Shown: positions 1 to 7,460 of the stretch, piece after piece
Position numbering within the stretch: the first letter of the stretch is position 1
Layout of the letters: the number at the start of each line of letters is the position of its first letter
Assembly (NCBI RefSeq): GCF_001618955.1
Contig: NZ_LVYV01000034.1
Coordinates: 62,001-126,000 of the forward strand
Reading direction: 5' to 3'
DNA from: Tardiphaga robiniae
Lineage (GTDB): Bacteria > Pseudomonadota > Alphaproteobacteria > Rhizobiales > Xanthobacteraceae
DNA length: 64,000 nucleotides
Notes under the pieces: generated by a model
The model's input: only the letters and a program-made list of their open reading frames with translations
What the model was told of the DNA's origin: nothing
Databases searched by the model: none
Translations under genes and position numbers: made by a program

Positions 1-1097
1 CGCAAGCCTGCAACGGTGCATTTCTGGCACGGCCGAGTGGCGATATCTTCTCGATCGTGTCTCATCTCGGCGCGGAGCCGCAAACAGCGGAAGATCTCTG
101 TGCGCGGTTGTCGGGCATTCTCGATAATACGTTTCAGATCGACGGCCAGCACGTCAATGTTCGCTGTAGTATCGGCATCTCGGTCTATCCGCAGGACGGC
201 CGGGATATCGAAGCTCTCATTGCGCATGCGGATCTGGCGCTCGATCGCGCCAAGGCCGAGGAACGCGGCACCATCCGCTTCTTCGAGGCTGCGATGGATC
301 AGCACATCCGCGAGAAACGACTGCTGCAACGTGATCTCGTGGTGGCGGTCGAGAACAAGCAATTCCAACTCTATTTTCAGCCGCAGGCGACCACCGAGGG
401 CGCTGTCGTCGCCTTCGAGGTTCTGCTGCGCTGGCAGCATCCCGAGCGCGGCATCATCTCGCCGACGGTGTTCATTCCGCTGGCGGAGGAGAGCGGTCTG
501 ATAGGCGCCATCGACGAGTGGGTGGTGCGTGAGGCCTGTCGCGAGGCGGCGACCTGGGTCAATCCGCTGTCGATCGCCATCAACCTGTCGCCGGTCAACT
601 TTCAGCGCGGCGATGTACCCGGGATGCTCGCCGCCGTTCTGGCGGAAACCGGTCTCTGCCCAAAGCGTGTCGAGATCGAGATCACCGAAGGCGTGCTGAT
701 TGACGATTTTGCTGGTGCCATCGCGATCCTGCACGCCGTCAAGGAACTGGGCGTTCGCGTCGCCATGGATGATTTCGGCACGGGCTATTCGAGCCTGAGC
801 TATCTGCAGGCCTTCCCCTTCGACAAGATCAAGATCGACCAGACCTTCGTGGCCAAGCTTGAGGACAATCCGCAGTCCGCGGCTATTGTTCACGCCATCA
901 TCGGGCTCGGCCGCTCGTTGAAGCTTCCGGTGATCGCCGAGGGCGTCGAGACCGTCGCCCAACTGTCGTTTCTTGCGGCCGAGGGCTGTGCGGAGATCCA
1001 GGGTTTCCTGATCGGCCGCCCGCAGCCGATTGCCCATTACCAGAGTGTCGTCAGCACCCTGGATGGTACCGCCGCCGCGGCGAAGCTGGCCAGCTAG
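1..1097 (+). CDS. EAL-domain c-di-GMP phosphodiesterase with degenerate GGDEF (5' end outside window)
   Basis: The frame is open from base 3, so the N-terminus lies upstream of the window. The first residues carry the end of a GGDEF domain, but the active-site loop reads RPSGDIF where RxGGDEF is expected, so cyclase activity is unlikely. A complete EAL domain follows: EVLLRW (the EAL/ExLxR start), NLSPVNF, EITEG, DDFGTGYSSL, KIDQTF and EGVET are all present, which are the metal- and substrate-binding motifs of active c-di-GMP phosphodiesterases. The protein ends at a TAG 10 bp before the convergent Lrp gene. Sensor domains cannot be judged because the start is missing. Function as a c-di-GMP hydrolase is inferred from the intact motifs. 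Confidence 0.9.
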   Translation, partial: QACNGAFLARPSGDIFSIVSHLGAEPQTAEDLCARLSGILDNTFQIDGQHVNVRCSIGISVYPQDGRDIEALIAHADLALDRAKAEERGTIRFFEAAMDQHIREKRLLQRDLVVAVENKQFQLYFQPQATTEGAVVAFEVLLRWQHPERGIISPTVFIPLAEESGLIGAIDEWVVREACREAATWVNPLSIAINLSPVNFQRGDVPGMLAAVLAETGLCPKRVEIEITEGVLIDDFAGAIAILHAVKELGVRVAMDDFGTGYSSLSYLQAFPFDKIKIDQTFVAKLEDNPQSAAIVHAIIGLGRSLKLPVIAEGVETVAQLSFLAAEGCAEIQGFLIGRPQPIAHYQSVVSTLDGTAAAAKLAS

Positions 1098-1107
1098 CTC
1101 TGGGCCC

Positions 1108-1569
1108 TCACACCGGCAGCGCAATCGAATACTTCACCTGGCTGAGCGCGAAGCTCGACTCGATCGAGGCGATGCCGTCGAGCCGGGTCAGCTTGTTCTT
1201 CAGGAATGCCTCATAGGATGACAGATCCGCTGCGACGACGCGCAGGAGATAGTCGCGATTGCCGGTCATCAGGTAGCATTCCAGCACTTCCTCCCATTTC
1301 GAGATCGCCTTGGCGAAGCGGTTGAGGTCTTCCTCCTTCTGCCTGACAAGCTTGATGGAAATGAAGACGCTGACTGGCAGCCCGATCGATTTCTGATCGA
1401 CCAGGGCCATGTAGCGGGTGATGACGCCGCGCTCTTCCAGCAGTTTCACCCTGCGATGGCACGGCGAGATCGATAGCCCGACCCTCTCGGCGAGCTCCTG
1501 CATGGTGATGCGGCTGTCAATCTGCAGTGCGGCGAGAATCTTGCGGTCGATTGCGTCGAGGGCTGACAT
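1108..1569 (-). CDS. Lrp/AsnC family transcriptional regulator (MdeR-like by position)
   Basis: A 153-residue protein with the standard Lrp layout. An N-terminal helix-turn-helix (about residues 1-60) starts with MSALDAIDRKILAALQ and contains QELAERVGLSISPCHRRVKLLEERGVI; a RAM/AsnC ligand-binding domain (about 70-150) follows. It is transcribed divergently from the large 2-oxoacid dehydrogenase gene 152 bp away. This is the geometry of mdeR-mdeB in Pseudomonas, where an Lrp protein senses a methionine-catabolism effector. I infer that it controls that neighbour; the effector is unknown. Family assignment is secure, the specific role is by context only. Confidence 0.93.
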   Translation of the reverse strand: MSALDAIDRKILAALQIDSRITMQELAERVGLSISPCHRRVKLLEERGVITRYMALVDQKSIGLPVSVFISIKLVRQKEEDLNRFAKAISKWEEVLECYLMTGNRDYLLRVVAADLSSYEAFLKNKLTRLDGIASIESSFALSQVKYSIALPV

Positions 1570-1721
1570 TGGGAAAATTCCATGAAATCTGAAGCAGAAC
1601 CATTCATTTATCCCAATATGGCCCTGGTTGTCGCGATGAATTGAGAAAATCCCTTTGGGGCGCCTGCTAGAATGGCGACCTCATCACGAACCAGCACAGC
1701 TGGCCGACGCGGGAGCCCACC

Positions 1722-4106
1722 ATGCCGATCGATCATCATCGTTTGCAGACCCTGACCGCATTGGCGCGCAAGGTGCTCTGGCTCTCGTCATGGACCATCC
1801 ACAACGCCAATCACATCCGCCCCAATACCGACGGCCTCAAGGTCGGCGGCCATCAGGCCTCGTCGGCGTCGCTGGCGACGATCATGTCGGCGCTGTATTT
1901 CGCCGTGCTGAAGCCGGAAGACCGCATCGCGGTGAAGCCGCATGCGAGTCCGGTGTTCCACGCCATCCAGTATCTGTTCGGCAACCAGACGCGCGAGAAG
2001 CTCGAGAACTTTCGCGGCTTCAAGGGCGCGCAGAGTTATCCGTCGCGCACCAAGGACATCGATGATGTCGATTTCTCCACCGGCTCGGTCGGCCTCGGCG
2101 TCGCGCAGACGCTGTTCTCATCGCTGGTGCAGGACTACGTCTCGGCTCACGGCTGGATGAAGGACCGCCGCGAAGGCCGCATGATCGCGCTGGTCGGCGA
2201 TGCCGAGATGGACGAGGGCAATATCTTCGAAGCCTTGCTTGAAGGCTGGAAGCACGGGCTGCGCAACACCTGGTGGATCGTCGACTACAACCGCCAGAGC
2301 CTCGACGCCGTGGTGCGTGAGGGTCTGTGGGAGAAGTTCGAATCCATGTTCCGCAACTTTGGCTGGGATGTGGTGATCGTGAAGTATGGCCGGCTGATGG
2401 ACGCCGCCTTTGCCGAGCCCGGCGGCGCGGCACTGAAGACCTGGATCGACAACTGTCCGAACCAGATCTATTCGGCTTTGTGTTTCCAGGGCGGCGCCGC
2501 GTTCCGCAAGCGGCTCAACGACGAGATCGGCGATCAGGGTCTGGTGTCGCGCCTGATCGAGGCGCGCAGCGACGAGAAACTGCTGGCACTGATGTCCAAT
2601 TTGGGCGGCCACGATATGGCCAGCATGGTCGAGGCTTTCGAAGCCATCGATCACGATCGTCCGGTCTGCTTCATCGCCTATACGATCAAGGGCGTCGGCC
2701 TGCCGTTCCAGGGCCACAAGGACAACCATGCCGGCTTGATGACGCCGACGCAGATGGAGACCTGGCGCGCGGCGCAGAACATCCGGCCCGGCCATGAATG
2801 GGACAGATATGAGGGCCTGACGCAGGGCGCCGCGAAGCTCGATGCGTTCCTCAAGGATGTGCCTTTCGTGCAGCAGGGCACGCGGCGCCTGAGCGCCGAC
2901 GTGATCGACGTTCCCGCGCATCTGTCGTTCAAGCCGTCGCCCGCGATGTCCACGCAGCAGGGTTTCGGCCTCGTCCTGCATGAGCTGGCACGCGGCGATA
3001 CCGAACTGGCGTCGCGCATCGTCACCGCGTCGCCCGACGTCACAGTGTCGACGAACCTCGGAGCATGGGTCAATCGCCGTGGGCTGTTCGCACGCGCCGA
3101 GAAGGCCGATCACTTCCGCAGCGAGAAGATCCCCTCGACCTTCAATTGGGATTTCTCGCCAAAGGGCCAGCACATCGAACTCGGCATTGCCGAGAGCAAT
3201 CTCTTTATCCTGATGTCGGCGCTGGGCCTGTCGAGCAGTGTCAACGGCACGCGGCTGCTGCCGATCGCGACACTGTACGATCCCTTCATCAGCCGCGCGC
3301 TCGATCAGCTCAATTATGCCTGCTATCAGGACGCTCGCTTCATGGTGGCCGCGACGCCGTCGGGCATCACGCTGGCGCCGGAAGGCGGCGCGCATCAGTC
3401 GATCGCGACGCCGCTGATCGGCATGGCGCAGGACGGTCTCGCATCATTCGAGCCGGCTTTCGTCGACGAACTCGCCGTCATCATGCGCTGGGGCTTCCAG
3501 CACATGCAGCGCGACGCGGGCACCGATGACAGCGGCCAGCGCGCCGGCGGCGCGGTCTATCTGCGGCTCTCCACGCGCACCATCGAACAGCCGCAACGCA
3601 TGATGACGCCGGAGCTGCAGCAGGGCATCACCGACGGCGCCTACTGGCTGCGCAAGCCCGGCGCCAATTGCGATCTGGTGATCGCCTATACCGGCACGCT
3701 GGCGCCGGAGGCGATCGAGGCGACGGGCCTGCTCGGCGACAGCCATCGCGACATCGGCCTGCTGGCGATCACCTCGGCGGATCGTCTCCATGCCGGCTGG
3801 ACATCGGCGCGGAAAATTCGCCGCGACAGGCGTAACCCGCAGCATCTGAGCCACATCGAGAAGCTGCTCCAGCCGCTGCCGCGCGATTTCGGCATCGTCA
3901 CCGTGCTCGACGGTCATCCGGCGACTTTGGGCTGGATCGGCAGCGTCTGCGGTCATCGCATGGAAGCGCTGGGTGTCGAACAATTCGGCCAGACTGGCAC
4001 CATCGGCGATCTCTATCGCCATCACGGCCTCGACGCGAATGCGATCGTCGACGCGGCGGAAGAGCTGAGCGGCATTCCGGTCCTGCACCGGAAGATGGCG
4101 GTGTAG
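1722..4106 (+). CDS. mdeB: AceE/MdeB-like homodimeric 2-oxoacid dehydrogenase E1 component
   Basis: A 794-residue ThDP enzyme of the transketolase-like E1 family (pyruvate dehydrogenase E1, homodimeric type). The ThDP/Mg site is visible as GDAEMDEGN followed about 25 residues on by VDYNRQSLD, and the C-terminal half has the pyrimidine-binding and transketolase C-terminal regions. E. coli-type AceE is about 890 residues, so this is a shorter relative, closer in size to MdeB, the 2-oxobutyrate dehydrogenase linked to methionine gamma-lyase in Pseudomonas putida. No E2, E3 or mdeA gene lies in the window. The ATG has a GGGAG ribosome site 7 bp upstream. An Lrp regulator is divergent upstream and a stand-alone Lrp ligand domain lies downstream. 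The substrate (pyruvate or 2-oxobutyrate) cannot be settled from sequence; the gene symbol is tentative. Confidence 0.8.
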   Translation: MPIDHHRLQTLTALARKVLWLSSWTIHNANHIRPNTDGLKVGGHQASSASLATIMSALYFAVLKPEDRIAVKPHASPVFHAIQYLFGNQTREKLENFRGFKGAQSYPSRTKDIDDVDFSTGSVGLGVAQTLFSSLVQDYVSAHGWMKDRREGRMIALVGDAEMDEGNIFEALLEGWKHGLRNTWWIVDYNRQSLDAVVREGLWEKFESMFRNFGWDVVIVKYGRLMDAAFAEPGGAALKTWIDNCPNQIYSALCFQGGAAFRKRLNDEIGDQGLVSRLIEARSDEKLLALMSNLGGHDMASMVEAFEAIDHDRPVCFIAYTIKGVGLPFQGHKDNHAGLMTPTQMETWRAAQNIRPGHEWDRYEGLTQGAAKLDAFLKDVPFVQQGTRRLSADVIDVPAHLSFKPSPAMSTQQGFGLVLHELARGDTELASRIVTASPDVTVSTNLGAWVNRRGLFARAEKADHFRSEKIPSTFNWDFSPKGQHIELGIAESNLFILMSALGLSSSVNGTRLLPIATLYDPFISRALDQLNYACYQDARFMVAATPSGITLAPEGGAHQSIATPLIGMAQDGLASFEPAFVDELAVIMRWGFQHMQRDAGTDDSGQRAGGAVYLRLSTRTIEQPQRMMTPELQQGITDGAYWLRKPGANCDLVIAYTGTLAPEAIEATGLLGDSHRDIGLLAITSADRLHAGWTSARKIRRDRRNPQHLSHIEKLLQPLPRDFGIVTVLDGHPATLGWIGSVCGHRMEALGVEQFGQTGTIGDLYRHHGLDANAIVDAAEELSGIPVLHRKMAV

Positions 4107-4116
4107 GTCTTACTTA

Positions 4117-4172
4117 ACCTCGCCCCGCTTGCGGGGAGAGGTCGCCGCGTCTTCGCGGCGGGTGAGGGGCAT
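4117..4172. repeat. GC-rich palindromic intergenic repeat, copy 1
   Basis: Contains CCCCGCTTGCGGGGAGAGGT and then GCCGCG..CGCGGC and GGGTGAGGGGC, forming two stem-loops just after the dehydrogenase stop codon. Its core is found again in inverted orientation at 4255-4302. This is the look of the short dispersed palindromic elements common in Bradyrhizobium/Rhodopseudomonas intergenic DNA; it could also end transcription. Confidence 0.6.
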
Positions 4173-4254
4173 GGCACGGCCTCACCACATATTTCGAGTT
4201 CACAGATCGGAATTCGTGTGATCCGAGAATGCTTCATCTTGGCGAGCCGACTGC

Positions 4255-4302
4255 CTCGCCCCTCACCCCAACCCTCTCCCCGCGCAGAGCGGGGAGAGGG
4301 AG
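4255..4302. repeat. GC-rich palindromic intergenic repeat, copy 2 (inverted)
   Basis: Carries GCCCCTCACCC and CTCTCCCCGC..GCGGGGAGAG, the reverse complement of the core of the copy at 4117-4172. Between the two copies lies about 80 bp of unique AT-richer sequence. The inverted pair separates two genes that converge here. Confidence 0.6.
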
Positions 4303-4343
4303 CACACCGCCGGTGCGAAATTATTGGAGCGCGCAGCTCCGCC

Positions 4344-4580
4344 TCAAAACGCCTTGAACGTAATGATCGTATGCGTGTCCTGGATGCCCGGGATGGTCTG
4401 CACTTTCTCGTTCACGAAATGGCCGATGTCGGTGGCGTTATCGACGTAGAACTTCACCAGCAGGTCGTAATGCCCAGCGGTGGAATAGATCTCCGAGGCG
4501 ATTTCGGCTTCGGCCAGGGCGTTGGCGACGGCGTAGGACTGGCCAAGCTTGCACTTGAACTGGACAAAGAAGGGGACCAT
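4344..4580 (-). CDS. Stand-alone RAM/AsnC ligand-binding domain protein
   Basis: A 78-residue protein starting MVPFFVQFKCKLGQSY that covers only the effector-binding half of an Lrp/AsnC protein and has no helix-turn-helix. Such SARD/RAM single-domain proteins bind amino acids and can assemble with, or modulate, full-length Lrp proteins. The ATG at 4580 is preferred over upstream in-frame starts because GGAG lies about 7 bp before it and family similarity begins there. The nearby full-length Lrp gene at 1108-1569 is a candidate partner, by inference only. It converges with the MdeB-like gene across the inverted repeats. Confidence 0.85.
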   Translation of the reverse strand: MVPFFVQFKCKLGQSYAVANALAEAEIASEIYSTAGHYDLLVKFYVDNATDIGHFVNEKVQTIPGIQDTHTIITFKAF

Positions 4581-4733
4581 CGGTTTTCTCCGGAAACGGG
4601 CGATTTTAGAGATCATCAAGCCCAAAACAGGGTGCGGCGCAAGCCGCCAGCATGTCGCCACCTTGTCGGTCCGGCAATAGAGGGCTAGGACTGAGGTGCC
4701 CGCTTATCCCTTGATCTCGTGCGAGTTTTTCCG

Positions 4734-5534
4734 ATGCCCACACCCATTGCCCTGACCATTGCCGGTTCGGATTCCTCGGGCGGCGCCGGCATCCAGGCCG
4801 ACCTCAAGACCTTCGCGGCGCTGGGCGTCTACGGCGCCTCGGTGATCGCCGCGCTGACCGCGCAGAACACAAAGGGCGTCACCGGCATCCATCAGGTGCC
4901 GGCGGAGTTTGTCGCTGAACAGATCAACGCCGTGTTCGTCGATCTCGCGGTCGGCGCGGTGAAGATCGGCATGGTCGCGCAGCGCGATGTGATCGAGGTC
5001 ATCGCCGCCGGCCTCGCGACATGGCAGCCGAAACATGTGGTGCTCGATCCCGTGATGGTGGCCACGTCAGGCGATCGCCTGCTGGCGCCGGAGGCCATCG
5101 AAGCGCTGCGCAGCACGTTGATCCCATTGGCCCAGATCATCACGCCAAATCTGCCGGAGGCAGCCGCGCTGCTCGATGAACCAATGGCGGAGGGCGATGC
5201 GGCCATCGAGGCGCAGGGCAAGCGTCTGCTCGCGCTCGGCTGCAAGGCTGTGCTGATCAAGGGCGGCCACGGGACCGGTCCGGAGAGCACTGACTATTTT
5301 ATCACCGCAGACCGCGCCATTGCATTGCCGGCAGAGCGCGTGTCCACGAAGAATACGCACGGTACCGGCTGCACGCTGTCATCAGCGATCGCGGCGGGCC
5401 TCGCCAAGGGGCAGGACATGGAAGCCGCGGTGCGTGCGGCGAAAGCCTATGTCACGGCGGCGATCTCTGCGGCGGATCGTTTTACGGTCGGTCACGGCCA
5501 CGGCCCGGTGCATCACTTCCACGCGTTCTATTAG
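4734..5534 (+). CDS. thiD: Hydroxymethylpyrimidine/phosphomethylpyrimidine kinase
   Basis: A 266-residue ribokinase-family enzyme that phosphorylates HMP and HMP-phosphate in thiamine biosynthesis. Seen are the N-terminal [20 protein letters not shown] substrate loop, [16 protein letters not shown] and the C-terminal anion hole/catalytic motif [13 protein letters not shown] with its Asp-equivalent GTGC loop. Length matches ThiD. The start is placed at [11 protein letters not shown]; a GTG five codons upstream is possible. It stands alone here, with no other thi genes. Confidence 0.95.
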   Translation: MPTPIALTIAGSDSSGGAGIQADLKTFAALGVYGASVIAALTAQNTKGVTGIHQVPAEFVAEQINAVFVDLAVGAVKIGMVAQRDVIEVIAAGLATWQPKHVVLDPVMVATSGDRLLAPEAIEALRSTLIPLAQIITPNLPEAAALLDEPMAEGDAAIEAQGKRLLALGCKAVLIKGGHGTGPESTDYFITADRAIALPAERVSTKNTHGTGCTLSSAIAAGLAKGQDMEAAVRAAKAYVTAAISAADRFTVGHGHGPVHHFHAFY

Positions 5535-5647
5535 GCGTATCAAGATCGGCTCAAACCAACCTCGGCGCGCTCCAATCGCCTGAGCATCGGTCCGCGCACG
5601 AGCCTGTTGCATCTCATGGCATATGACGAAGGAACGTCGCGTGCCGC

Positions 5648-6067
5648 TTACGAGCCGTCGCGGCAGACGCTCACCATGTAGATTGTGAGCTCATTCGTGC
5701 CGATGAGGCTGTAGGGATCCTCGACCCCCTGTTCGCGGAGCCATTTCATCTGAAGATCATAGGCTTGGCGTTCGTGGGCTGCCACACACGGAGCTTCGAC
5801 GTTGTTGGCCCGTTGCACGTGATGCACGAGCTCGTGCAGCAGCGCGCTCTTCTGCCGCAAATTGACCGGTTGCCATTCGTGGGGAAGGTAGATCGCGCCT
5901 TGTTCGCGGCTGTAGAGGGCTTGAAATTCGAGCCCGCTATTCTCCGGCGCACCACTTAGCACAGCCATTTCTGCTGACGTCGCGAAATGGATTGGCGGGT
6001 GAGCCGGAGGGGCGAAGCCGGTTTGGGCGATGATCCATGCGATATAGGTGGCGATCAGAGCGTTCAC
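5648..6067 (-). CDS. Small HExxH protein, DUF6647-like putative metallopeptidase
   Basis: A 139-residue protein with an N-terminal hydrophobic stretch (MNALIATYIAWIIAQTGF) and a zinc-peptidase-type motif HELVHHVQ near residue 78. The Cys in the APCVAAHERQAYDLQ segment and the Cys near the C-terminus could form a disulfide if the protein is exported. The following acidic/Gln segment AHERQAYD resembles the third-ligand region of small gluzincin-like proteins. No substrate can be named. It is the last gene of a minus-strand group of small proteins. Confidence 0.75.
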   Translation of the reverse strand: MNALIATYIAWIIAQTGFAPPAHPPIHFATSAEMAVLSGAPENSGLEFQALYSREQGAIYLPHEWQPVNLRQKSALLHELVHHVQRANNVEAPCVAAHERQAYDLQMKWLREQGVEDPYSLIGTNELTIYMVSVCRDGS

Positions 6068-6135
6068 GTAGTGACCTCATGCGGATATGGCCTGCGGGGA
6101 ATTGAACGCTTCGGTTTGCGTAATCGTGGCTGGGA

Positions 6136-6288
6136 TCAGAAAAGGCCCGGACTCAAATCCAGGCCGTAAGTGAGCGAGAGCACGAACACCAGAATTCCGG
6201 CTCCGCAGAAAAACATAAAATGCTTGAGCACATCGAATCCGGTGATCGAACGAAGCGCGCGGGACATCGCGCTCGCGATTGCAGTCAT
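6136..6288 (-). CDS. Tiny single-pass membrane protein (50 aa)
   Basis: A 50-codon frame starting MTAIASAMSRALRS. A basic N-terminus leads into one hydrophobic helix (FMFFCGAGILVFVLSL) and the C-terminus TYGLDLSPGLF. That C-terminal signature, as I remember it, recurs in small orphan membrane proteins of Bradyrhizobium and relatives, which is why I accept so short a gene. It is co-oriented with its neighbours. No function is known to me. Confidence 0.6.
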   Translation of the reverse strand: MTAIASAMSRALRSITGFDVLKHFMFFCGAGILVFVLSLTYGLDLSPGLF

Positions 6289-6346
6289 GTCAGCCTCACG
6301 ATTGTTGCCGCCCATTGATGATTGATGCCGTCTTCGCCTGCCGCGA

Positions 6347-6709
6347 TCAGTCGCCCCAGGCTGCTATATTTACAGGGCGACTGTGCTCGGGCGCCGCCCG
6401 TGCGAGCAGGACGCCACCAATCACGTGCACAATGCCGAAGCCGATAAGGACCATGATCATCAGGTGTGTTTCGCTCAATCGCCTCACGTTTCTGGTCCTT
6501 TCACTATTCTGCATCTGGCGAACGCGCATTTTCGCGTCTGGCGCTGGAACGGGCTTGCCAGGATTGGTTTCGATGCGGTCGGAGATAAGATGCCGGTAGC
6601 GATGAATGATGTTGATTGCCTGCCGGCGACGGGATTCATGAAGTGCGCTGACGATCATCGAAGCCCCCACAGGTGCTGGAGATGGCGCCGGAAAGTCGGT
6701 CTTCATCAC
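6347..6709 (-). CDS. Small orphan protein with one C-terminal membrane helix
   Basis: About 120 residues, beginning MMKTDFPAPSPAPVGASM (the second Met is an equally good start). The N-terminal half has a charged segment, ALHESRRRQAINIIHRYRHL, of a type seen in orphan proteins of the family. The C-terminal half has one membrane helix (HLMIMVLIGFGIVHVIGGVL). It sits between two other tiny membrane proteins on the same strand. Unknown function; acceptance rests on the hydrophobic helix, composition and co-orientation. Confidence 0.5.
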   Translation of the reverse strand: MMKTDFPAPSPAPVGASMIVSALHESRRRQAINIIHRYRHLISDRIETNPGKPVPAPDAKMRVRQMQNSERTRNVRRLSETHLMIMVLIGFGIVHVIGGVLLARAAPEHSRPVNIAAWGD

Positions 6710-6787
6710 TCTTTTCCTGATACTTCACGGGATGATGCAGGTGAGCTTGCTGACCGCTCGGCCTGCCTGACACCCTTGAAATTTGCA

Positions 6788-7072
6788 TTAAAACTTCGCT
6801 GCGCTTGCTGGCATTGGCAGCGATGCTACCGCGGCTTTGGCTTTGTTCGCCAACGGTAGCGGCGGGCTCGACATGTAGTATGTGACGAAATCATCGGAAG
6901 CGAGGTCAGGCTGATCGGCTTGGGGCCTTTGGCTCGTTGCAGCCAATGCAATCAACAAAATCGAGCCATAGAACGCGATCACTCCAGTTCTCCATCTCGC
7001 GACGACTCGTCGTTCGTCTTCGGTTGAGAGAAAGGCATACGATCGCGCTCGTAGTTGCGCGGTATTGGTCAA
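6788..7072 (-). CDS. Small orphan protein with one membrane helix
   Basis: A 94-residue frame, MTNTAQLRARSYAFLS, with a basic/charged N-terminal region up to RRVVARWRTG, one helix (VIAFYGSILLIALAAT), and a polar Pro/Ala-rich tail. The topology suggests an inner-membrane protein with a short periplasmic tail. Third of the co-oriented tiny-protein genes. No recognised family. Confidence 0.5.
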   Translation of the reverse strand: MTNTAQLRARSYAFLSTEDERRVVARWRTGVIAFYGSILLIALAATSQRPQADQPDLASDDFVTYYMSSPPLPLANKAKAAVASLPMPASAAKF

Positions 7073-7114
7073 TGCGACCTCCTGCTTGTTGGCTACTTCG
7101 AAATCGAACTCAGA

Positions 7115-7267
7115 TCAGTCGCCCCCGAAAAGGAGGGGTGAGACGGGAGGCGTGGCGTGCGAAGCCGCCCTGGCTTTCGGAGCAGCCAGAGAAGTCAGCG
7201 CCACATCAACTCCGGCGAGGATCACGGTCAGGGTAGCGACGACCGCAATGATGTGACGCGTGCGCAT
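7115..7267 (-). CDS. Tiny exported or membrane-anchored peptide (50 aa)
   Basis: Begins MRTRHIIAVVATLTVILAG, an n-region of Arg/His followed by a hydrophobic core, then SLAAPKARA which could be a signal-peptidase site. An in-frame start 15 codons upstream (7312) is possible but would put a hydrophilic leader before the signal. It ends at LLFGGD. It is the most upstream member of the minus-strand small-protein group and is divergent from the SARP-type regulator. Confidence 0.45.
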   Translation of the reverse strand: MRTRHIIAVVATLTVILAGVDVALTSLAAPKARAASHATPPVSPLLFGGD

Positions 7268-7460
7268 GACGGCTTCCGGGTGAAGTTGCTCTGCGCCGAA
7301 TGCCGCTCGCATCTCGTCGCATTTTGATTTGAACCCGCCGCCGTCTCCTCCGGCGTTAGTCAGCCGTCATCGCCGCGTTAATATTGCTCGCAAAGTTGCC
7401 AATCCGCGTAGAATGTATATTCAGAGGGTGCGTCTGTTCAAAAATTGGAAGTAATTGGCA

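Noticed and set aside
2118-3395. 425-codon minus-strand frame across the dehydrogenase
   Set aside because: Shadow frame; the plus-strand protein has clear family motifs.
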